Origin: Rhodosporidiobolus odoratus
Taxonomy: Eukaryota > Basidiomycota > Microbotryomycetes > Sporidiobolales > Sporidiobolaceae
Direction of reading: 5' to 3'
DNA length: 64,000 nt
Assembly: GCA_034387635.1 (NCBI GenBank)
Contig: JAOANU010000003.1
Location: 1,178,001 to 1,242,000, forward strand
Part shown: piece by piece, positions 57,934 to 64,000 of the stretch
How the letters are laid out: every line of letters starts with the position of its first letter
Numbering within the stretch: the first letter of the stretch is position 1
Program-made: the position numbers and the translations under genes
The notes under the pieces: model-generated
What the model saw: only the letters and a program-made list of their open reading frames with translations
Database searches by the model: none
What the model was told of the DNA's origin: nothing

Positions 57934-59517
57934 TTACAGCTTGCTACTTCCCTTTTGCAGTTCTATCTTTACCAAGTCGACGGCCGCTTCTGCACATGCC
58001 CAGCTTGACTGATATCCGTAGCCACCGTCTGCGATGAGTACAGGCGTGAGAATGAGCATGAAAGAAGTCGGGAGGAGAAATAAGGAGAGCTTACGGCCGT
58101 AGTTGTGCACAAGTGGTAGAAGACGGCCTTCGACGTCTGTCAAGGACGGTAGTCTCAGCCTCCGCAGAAAACCCGGCACACCAGTCTGGACTCACCTATT
58201 GAATCTGCCTCTAATCGGATGCCGCCCTCCCTCGTAGGTCGTAAACCGACCGCATTCTCAACAATATCAAGGTCTGCAGTTGTCCCTCCCCGCTTGTCCG
58301 GAGGGAGAAGCTCCGGACATAGGGCGAGGCAGCGCTCTTGGATTCTCCGTGCGAGCTCTGACCGAGGTTTCGGGTCCCTGTAGGTATGGCAAGGTGAGTG
58401 AGATAAACCGGAAGAATACTGAAAAGGCAATCTACCAATTGTCCCGCTCGGCATAGCCTCCAAGTACCACCAATCCACTTCGTCGCGGGATGATGTAATC
58501 GTAAACCCCACTGTCCTTCGGCCCTAGTCTGGTCACACCGTCTTTGACCCAAGGGGCACGGATTATGACAAGCTGTCCTCGCGTAGGAAAGACTGTTCGA
58601 TCGTCCACCAGGTTTCGCGCACCAAGGCCGGTGCAGTTGACGGTTAGCTTAGTGTCGCGCAAGGATGGGTGTACAGACAAGGCCGAGGATAGTGTCGGAA
58701 GCGTTGAGCAACGGTGCATATTACCGCCGAGCGAAGTGAAGCGCTTGACGAGGTAGGGGAGATATGACGGTGTATCGATGAGAATGGCGGTGAAAGTAAC
58801 GCCATGTTTGATGCCTGGCGGTAGCTCGGACTCTTCGAGCCAGCGGAACTGCTGAAGAGAGCGGTCAGATAGCACAGAGGGTTACTCGGGTGAGAAACGC
58901 ACATTGGGATGATACTGCGAGAGCAGCACCATTTGAGACACATCTCCTTCCTCGCCTTCAACCTTTGCCTACGTGGGACGGTGCCAACATGAGAAGGTCA
59001 ACTTCGCAACAGGCAACACGAGAAAGTCGTTACAAGCGCACCTCTTCCCGGTACTCAGTCTGCTTACAGAAGCTCAACGGACCAGCTGGATCTCGCTGGA
59101 TCATCTCCGACATGACTTGGAACGTCCGGGCGTCAAAGCCTGCTCAACGGGGAGATCAGCGACATGGGAAAATTGCAAATGAGAACTCACTAGGACCTAC
59201 GATGAAGCCTCAAGTCATCCCCCGTAGCGACACTGACATGATGAGCTCCCTATACGCCGCGCTTCGAGTGAGTCGGATCCGAAGACCGAGAGAATGTGGA
59301 AGAAAAGGACCTTACGGCCCAAGGACTGGTGTACTCGATCGTCTTTCCGTCTCCTGGCATGTCCCGCGCCACGATACTAACTCTATTGCCTGCCTCTAGT
59401 AGGCTTATACCAGTCGACAGTCCCACGACACCTATGTACGCACAGAGATAAGCCACATGGGGGTTGTGAGGAAGATACGGACTGGCCTGCTCCAACTACG
59501 ACGATGTGCTCCTTCAT
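57934..59517 (-). CDS. FAD-dependent D-amino-acid / D-aspartate oxidase, peroxisomal
   Basis: ATG at 59517 reads MKEHIVVVGAG and, after a first intron, VVGLSTGISLLEAGNRVSIV, the dinucleotide-binding fold. The next exons give IEYTSPWA joined to GAHHVSVATGDDLRLHR (the WAGAHH motif), then RTFQVMSEMIQRDP. Middle exons have RWLEESELPPGIKHGVTF, LTVNCTGLGARNLVDD, FPTRGQLVIIRAPWVK, YDYIIPRRSGLVVLGG. The C-terminal exons give NAVGLRPTREGGIRLEAD and HNYGDGGYGYQSSWACAEAA, ending QKGSSKL, a type-1 peroxisomal signal. The substrate arginine (GLRP) and the GYGxQ/SSWGxA signature are present. These oxidases deaminate D-amino acids to keto acids with H2O2. The substrate (neutral versus acidic D-amino acid) is not certain; the WAGAHH motif occurs in both subgroups. 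Confidence 0.88.
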
Positions 59518-59774
59518 TCCGGGTTCACTCAGGGTCTACAGTAGACAGTGAGGCGACCGCACAAATGGTTGGGAAAGCGCTTTGTTGTTGAAAGGAAGGG
59601 GGCCAACCTGCAGCTGCGTACGGAATGGGTTTGCACTCCTGTCACGCTTACGCTAGCTCGTTGAACGGTGCTTTTGCGGCGGATGACCATCTACTGGTTC
59701 GCATGCTCGCCTTGTGCTGCTTCGCCTCACTTCGCTACTTCGTCGTCGGTCCTGCTTGCCTCTCACATCTTCAT

Positions 59775-59969
59775 CTACGAAGGCGCTGCCTCGACTCGCA
59801 TCACCGTCTGCAGAGTCAGTCGTCGTTGTATCTCATCCAGTATATTATAGCACGCCTTCTGAGCGTGCTCCGACTCCGCAATTAGTGACCCGACGACTTC
59901 ATCGACTCGCCTCGCGATGCTGACCTCGTCTGCCTCGTCGAGACTCGGCGCACCCCCTCCCGCGCCCAT
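59775..59969 (-). CDS. Possible 64-residue helical protein
   Basis: An open frame with ATG at 59969 gives MGAGGGAPSLDEADEVSIAR, RVDEVVGSLIAESEHAQKAC, YNILDEIQRRLTLQTVMRVE and AAPS then stop. The composition (acidic and hydrophobic heptad-like, C-preferred codons) is far more protein-like than nearby frames. It lies alone in the minus-strand gap between the methyltransferase stop and the oxidase start. An upstream ATG at 60028 (MSDTSSAS) could be a first exon joined by a GTAGAA donor. No family recognised; coiled-coil subunits of this size occur in several complexes. Confidence 0.35.
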   Translation of the reverse strand: MGAGGGAPSLDEADEVSIARRVDEVVGSLIAESEHAQKACYNILDEIQRRLTLQTVMRVEAAPS

Positions 59970-60353
59970 CTCAGCACACTCAGAAACGCCTATTGATCTT
60001 CTACGCTAGCTGACGAGGTGTCGGACATGATTGGCAACGTTCGACCGTTTCCCGAGCAGTCTCGAGCATTTCAGCAAAGTGTCACGAACCCTTGGCCAGG
60101 AGAAAGCTCGCGGCCACGGATGCGCCGGACACAGTATACAACTGAAGAGGTGCAGAGGACACTGACGACGATCCAATGCCACCGCAGCGTCCCGCGCCCG
60201 CCTGCTCGTGACGCCCATACCTTGTACGCTCGTGCAAGACTAAGGCGACGACGGCACACAGAGGCGCAGTTGCCAGGGCGCTACGAGCCACTCTCCTTCC
60301 GCTCCGAACGGCCTGCAGCTGACTGTCAGAAGAGGCAGAATAAACCATGGCTT
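59970..60353. other. Intergenic region upstream of the possible small protein
   Basis: 384 bases between the small ORF start and the methyltransferase stop. The open frame running rightward from about 60018 is antisense to the methyltransferase gene and has no domain. Nothing else supported. Confidence 0.5.
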
Positions 60354-61825
60354 CTATTTCCCCGCCTTCCTCCACTTGACGCTCATGACTGTCCTACCCA
60401 CCCCGTTACTCTTGCCCATACCTTCCTCCTCGCCCCATACAGCCTCGACCTGTCCACCGCGCTCTTCCACCCTCCGGCGGAACTCGAGTTCTCCGCCACC
60501 TACGCCGAAATAGATGCGCTTGCAAGCTACGAGGCACAAAGTCTCGTCGTCCTCCTCACCATCGCTCAGCGTGTGGCAAGCCGCCTCGAGAAGGTTGAGT
60601 AACGGCTCCAAGGAGGGTACCGAGTAGACCGTCTCGCTGGTGAGGACGAGGTCATACCCTCGCTGCTCCGACCCTTCGGATGCTTGTACCGTCTCATCCA
60701 TTCCCCTCCAGTCCCCCTCGAAGAATCGTAACTCGATGTTCTCCCTCTCGAGAAGGGACTCGAAAGACTCCAGGAATTCCGGGGTGACCTCGAGTTCGCC
60801 TGGTTCGGGTTGAGAGTTCGGGTCTTCGTCGGCGTCCGGGGTGGTCGAAGGGGATGCGAGATGATGGGCGTAGGTGAGAAGAAGGTTCGGGAGAGTGATG
60901 AGGTTGAGGACTTGCGGGACCAAAGGGAAAAGAAGTCAACGACGAATTGACGGCAGAAAAGCATCTTGAAGATGGGAGTACGCACCTTGCTTGTTATAAT
61001 CCTGAAGATGTATCCGCGTCTTGCGTGGTGAAGGTGAGCCAGACACCGTCGGAGATTGACGGACCTCGTTCAGCAGACGAGCGAAGAGTGTGCAGGAAGG
61101 AACCGCCGTTCCGCACCCGACCTGAATATCCGAAGGTCAGACATGACCGAAGCGACACGATACAGGGATACCGCAGCATACCTCGAGTAGGCTCTTCCCT
61201 CGTACTTTGGCCGCTGCTAGATCATCGTCCACCTTGAACCCCCTCGCATCGAGGCAGTCGACGAGGTCGAGGCTGCACTCCCACGTTTTCAGGCCGCCCT
61301 CGTAGACACCCTTGACGAGATCCGTCTGCTCGTCGATGAAGAGTTCCTCCTTCTGTTTGCCCTTTGCGTCTGGCCTTGCTCCGTCCTCGTCTTGATCGTC
61401 TTCGTCCTGATTGAGGACTTGGAACCGGGCGTCAAAGAGGTCGCGGCGGAGGAGAGTCAAACTGCGAGGGGTCTGCAAGGTTCTAGTGCTGAGGGGAACA
61501 GTGACTGGGGTGTAGGAGAGCAAGGGAGGAAGGGATTCAAGCTGTCGACCAAAAAAAGAAGAAAGCGGTTCGGCTACCCTCGTCTACCTCAAGGTGATGA
61601 AAAGAGCGTACCAATCGATTCAGAGAGACCTCCTTGTGGAGCACAGCAGTGCCAGAAGTGCTCGCCTGTGGAGGATCGCTGAGTTCAAGGCGGTCGAGGT
61701 TGGCGGGAAGGGAGAGCTCATCGTCGAGGTCGTCGGCAGAGACGTCCTATAGTACGTCGGGAGTGAGCTTGTAGCTGTTGAGCGTCAGGTAATACGGAAC
61801 TCACGAAGCCAAAGGAGAATGACAT
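60354..61825 (-). CDS. HPM1: Hpm1/METTL18-type protein-histidine N-methyltransferase
   Basis: ATG at 61825 with MSFSFGF, the usual opening of this family, then DVSADDLDDELSLPANLDRL. Next SLTLLRRDLFDARFQVLNQD, LVKGVYEGGLKTWECSLDLV and KVRGKSLLE, which splices over about 61120-61180 to VGCGTAVPSCTLFARLLNEV, the SAM-binding motif I. The substrate half has IHLQDYNKQVLNLITLPNLL, ELRFFEGDWRGMD, YDLVLTSETVYSV and LCLVACKRIYFGVGGG, ending VKWRKAGK with the stop at 60354-60356. The GxxxWECSxDL and TSETVYS blocks are family hallmarks. Hpm1 methylates a histidine of ribosomal protein Rpl3. A long Glu/Pro-rich insertion (about 20-40 residues) sits in the middle. It shares an 85-base divergent promoter with the aldo/keto reductase. 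Confidence 0.9.
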
Positions 61826-61910
61826 GTTGCGTCTCAATCGAGATGCGACCTCCACTTTTCGGCTCTTGCTTCACTTTTCTCTTCTCCCACAATCCTTAAC
61901 CAGGCCAACT

Positions 61911-64000
61911 ATGTCCTCTGAACTCTCTGAGAAGGTACGCAACTCGACCCGGTACAGCCGGTGGATCTATCCGCCTCTGCTCGTCGCATTCTGTTAATCC
62001 ACATCACGCATCATGGCCTGCCAGGTCGGCTACGTCCGCTTGGGCAAGAGCGGTCTCAAGGTGTCAAAGGTGCGTTGCTGTCCTCTCGAAACCCTGACTG
62101 CCATCCAGCCGGCTCTCGTTTGCACATAATGCCTGCTCGCCTCCACCCCACTTCGCGGTTCTTTTCTTACTGGCTTGTTGTTGATCATTCTGCATCAACG
62201 CCTGGTAGATCATCCTCGGATGCATGTCTTACGGAAACTCCAACTGGGCCGAATGGGTCCTTGAGGAGGACAAGGCCATGCAGCACTTCAAGCTGGCCTA
62301 CGAGGTGCGTGGTTTTCCCGTTTTGATTTCGCTCCTCGGGCGTGCTGACTCGGGTTGCCTTGCTCGTAGCTCGGCATCAACACCTGGGAGTGCGTATAGT
62401 CTGCTCGAGGGCGCCTACGACAGCGCCTGATGCCAACTTTTGCTCGCACTGAGCTGACGTTGGTTTTTTTCGCCCTTTCCCACCTTTTTCTTGCTACCTT
62501 TCTTGCATCAGCACGGCCAACGTCTACTCGAACGGTGACTCCGAGCGTCTGATTGGAAAAGCCATCAAGAAGCTCGATATTCCTCGTGAGAAGCTTACTA
62601 TCTTGACCAAGGTCTGGTACGTGCTTTTGCCGTCTCTCTCGCCGGAACAGAACCCTAACACTAAACTTTCTCCGAACTGCTTGCGGTGTTCTTCTTCGTC
62701 TTTGACTTTGTCTCTCGCAGCATGGTCGTTCAGGATGACCCCGGCGCCCACCCTTCCAAGCTGCAGGACCCGGAAGCCCAAGGCTACGTCAACCGCCACG
62801 GCTTGAGCCGCAAGCACATCTTCGACTCTGTCCGTCAATCTCTCGACCGCATGGGACTCGAGTACAGTATGTCCCTCTTTCTCATGCTCTCCTGGTATTG
62901 TCTAGGGTGACTGACCTTTTCCTTTCGCAGTCGACATGCTGCAGTGCCACCGTTTCGACCCCGAGACTCCCATCGAGGAGACTATGGATGCTCTTCACGA
63001 CGTCGTCAAGATGGTGTGTCTGCAGCTATCTGTCTCGCATCCTTCGGTTCTGCTGACCTCGTTCGCCATACAGGGTCTGGTCCGCTACATCGGCATGAGC
63101 TCTTGTAAGTTCACTCTTGCATGTGCGGCCCTTATGCAAGGAGGCTGACCGTGTGTTATTCAGGCTACGCCTACCAGTTCCACCAGATGCAGTCTTACGC
63201 CAAGTCTAAGGGTGTATGATGGACCTTTCTTTCTTAGTCTGCCTTTTTCTTCAATCGGACTGACTTGGCTCTCCTCTATCAGCAAACGATGTTCATTAGC
63301 ATGCAAGACTTCTACTCTCCCATCTATCGCGAGGAAGAAAGGGAGATGTTCCCTACGGCCGAGGTTTGTCGACCTCGTTGTTTCCCATTCCATCCGTCAC
63401 CGTCAACTGAACTTGCTACCTCTTCTCCGCCGCCCCATCCAGCACTTTGGCTGCGGTATCATTCCCTGGTCTCCTCTTGCTCGTGGGTTCTGCACTCGCC
63501 CCCACCGCGAGCAAGACAACACCACGCGCGCCAAGTCGGACCCTAACTTTGCCAAATTTGTTGGGCTCAACAACCCGAGGGAGGGAGACGCGTTGAAGCA
63601 GATCAACGAGGCGTACGTCATCCCCTGTGTCCGCGTTCCATACGTTCCTTCCAAGCAATCGAGGGCGACTACTCACTTACCACCATCCTGCTTCCGTTTT
63701 TCCTTGACCTCGCAGGGTTGAGAAGGTCGCCAAAGATCGCGGGTATTCGATGGCTCAGGTCGCGCTGGCTTGGGTTTTGGCTCAACCGCACGTCACGGCG
63801 CCTATCATCGGGGTACACTTGCGTTTCCTTCGCTCTTTGACCTCAGCCTTTCTTTCGTCATCTTCGTCCTCGCCTCTTCACCACCCTTTCCTCTTTTTCC
63901 TCCGACTTCGAGCCCTCGTGGGCGCATCCTCTGCCACGAACTCTCTCGAGTGCCTATTGATCCCTTTGTCCCTTCCCATTCCCTCCGCCCCCCCCTGCCC
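61911..64000 (+). CDS. Aldo/keto reductase, 3' end outside window
   Basis: Starts MSSELSEK and splices to [15 protein letters not shown], then [20 protein letters not shown]. The catalytic tetrad is visible: Asp and Tyr in [10 protein letters not shown], Lys in EKLTILTK, His in MLQCHRFD. Later exons: [59 protein letters not shown] and [20 protein letters not shown] with the IG cofactor-site start. About ten introns; codon use is strongly biased to preferred codons, as in a highly expressed gene. After GTACAC at 63814 the sequence is a C/T-rich intron that runs to the window end without a convincing acceptor exon, so the last part, including the NADPH-binding C-terminus, is not shown. Substrate unknown. 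Confidence 0.87.

Noticed and set aside
60018..60602. Plus-strand frame of 194 codons
   Set aside because: Antisense to the methyltransferase 3' exon; no ATG at its start and no domain.
1..64000. tRNA, rRNA, CRISPR, insertion sequences or bacterial operons
   Set aside because: None seen on reading; intron-rich fungal genes fill the window.

Overview
The window is nuclear DNA of a GC-rich, intron-dense, gene-compact fungus. Almost every gene is split into many short exons by introns of roughly 50-90 bases, usually with GTGCGT/GTACGT/GTAAGT donors, a CTGAC-like branch point and an AG acceptor. Several protein families seen here (an FAD-dependent D-amino-acid oxidase ending in the peroxisomal tripeptide SKL, a Zn2Cys6 regulator, a UPF0658 Golgi protein, a kexin) together with this gene architecture fit a basidiomycete yeast. 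A red yeast of the Sporidiobolales (Rhodotorula/Rhodosporidium type) is my best guess. That placement is inference; no rRNA or other phylogenetic marker is present. I saw no transposon, tRNA, rRNA, CRISPR or prokaryotic feature.

Layout, left to right: an Rco1-like PHD protein (-); COG1 Golgi tether (+); KEX2 proprotein convertase (-); RFA1/RPA70 (-); a CWF19/DRN1 splicing or debranching factor (+); a propeller-plus-inositol-polyphosphate 5-phosphatase (+); a Zn2Cys6 transcription factor with a repeat-rich tail (-); a histidine-phosphatase-superfamily enzyme (+); a P4-type lipid flippase (+); an unrecognised Ser/Gly/Tyr/Arg-rich protein (-); a glutathione S-transferase (+); an orphan RNase H1-type hybrid-binding-domain protein (-) next to full-length RNase H1 (-); HOP1 with HORMA, PHD and winged-helix parts (+); an arylamine N-acetyltransferase (-); a secreted or vacuolar alkaline phosphatase (-); a Pmp3-family protein with a long tail (-); a UPF0658 Golgi membrane protein (+); an unknown acidic protein (+); a Pep7/Vac1 FYVE protein (-); a D-amino-acid or D-aspartate oxidase (-); a possible 64-residue protein (-); an Hpm1/METTL18 histidine methyltransferase (-); and an aldo/keto reductase cut by the right edge (+).

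The genes do not form one pathway. Two loose themes occur. The endomembrane system is represented by COG1, Kex2, the flippase, UPF0658, Pep7/Vac1 and alkaline phosphatase. Nucleic-acid maintenance is represented by RPA70, RNase H1, Hop1, Rco1 and Cwf19. Several neighbours are divergent pairs with very short shared promoters (about 56-290 bases).

The most notable observation is a small one-domain protein at 38024-38329. It is a partial tandem copy of the N-terminal hybrid-binding domain of the adjacent RNase H1 gene, keeps the same intron position and phase, but has lost key nucleic-acid-binding residues. All exon joins were made by eye; ends and small exons are approximate where I say so.
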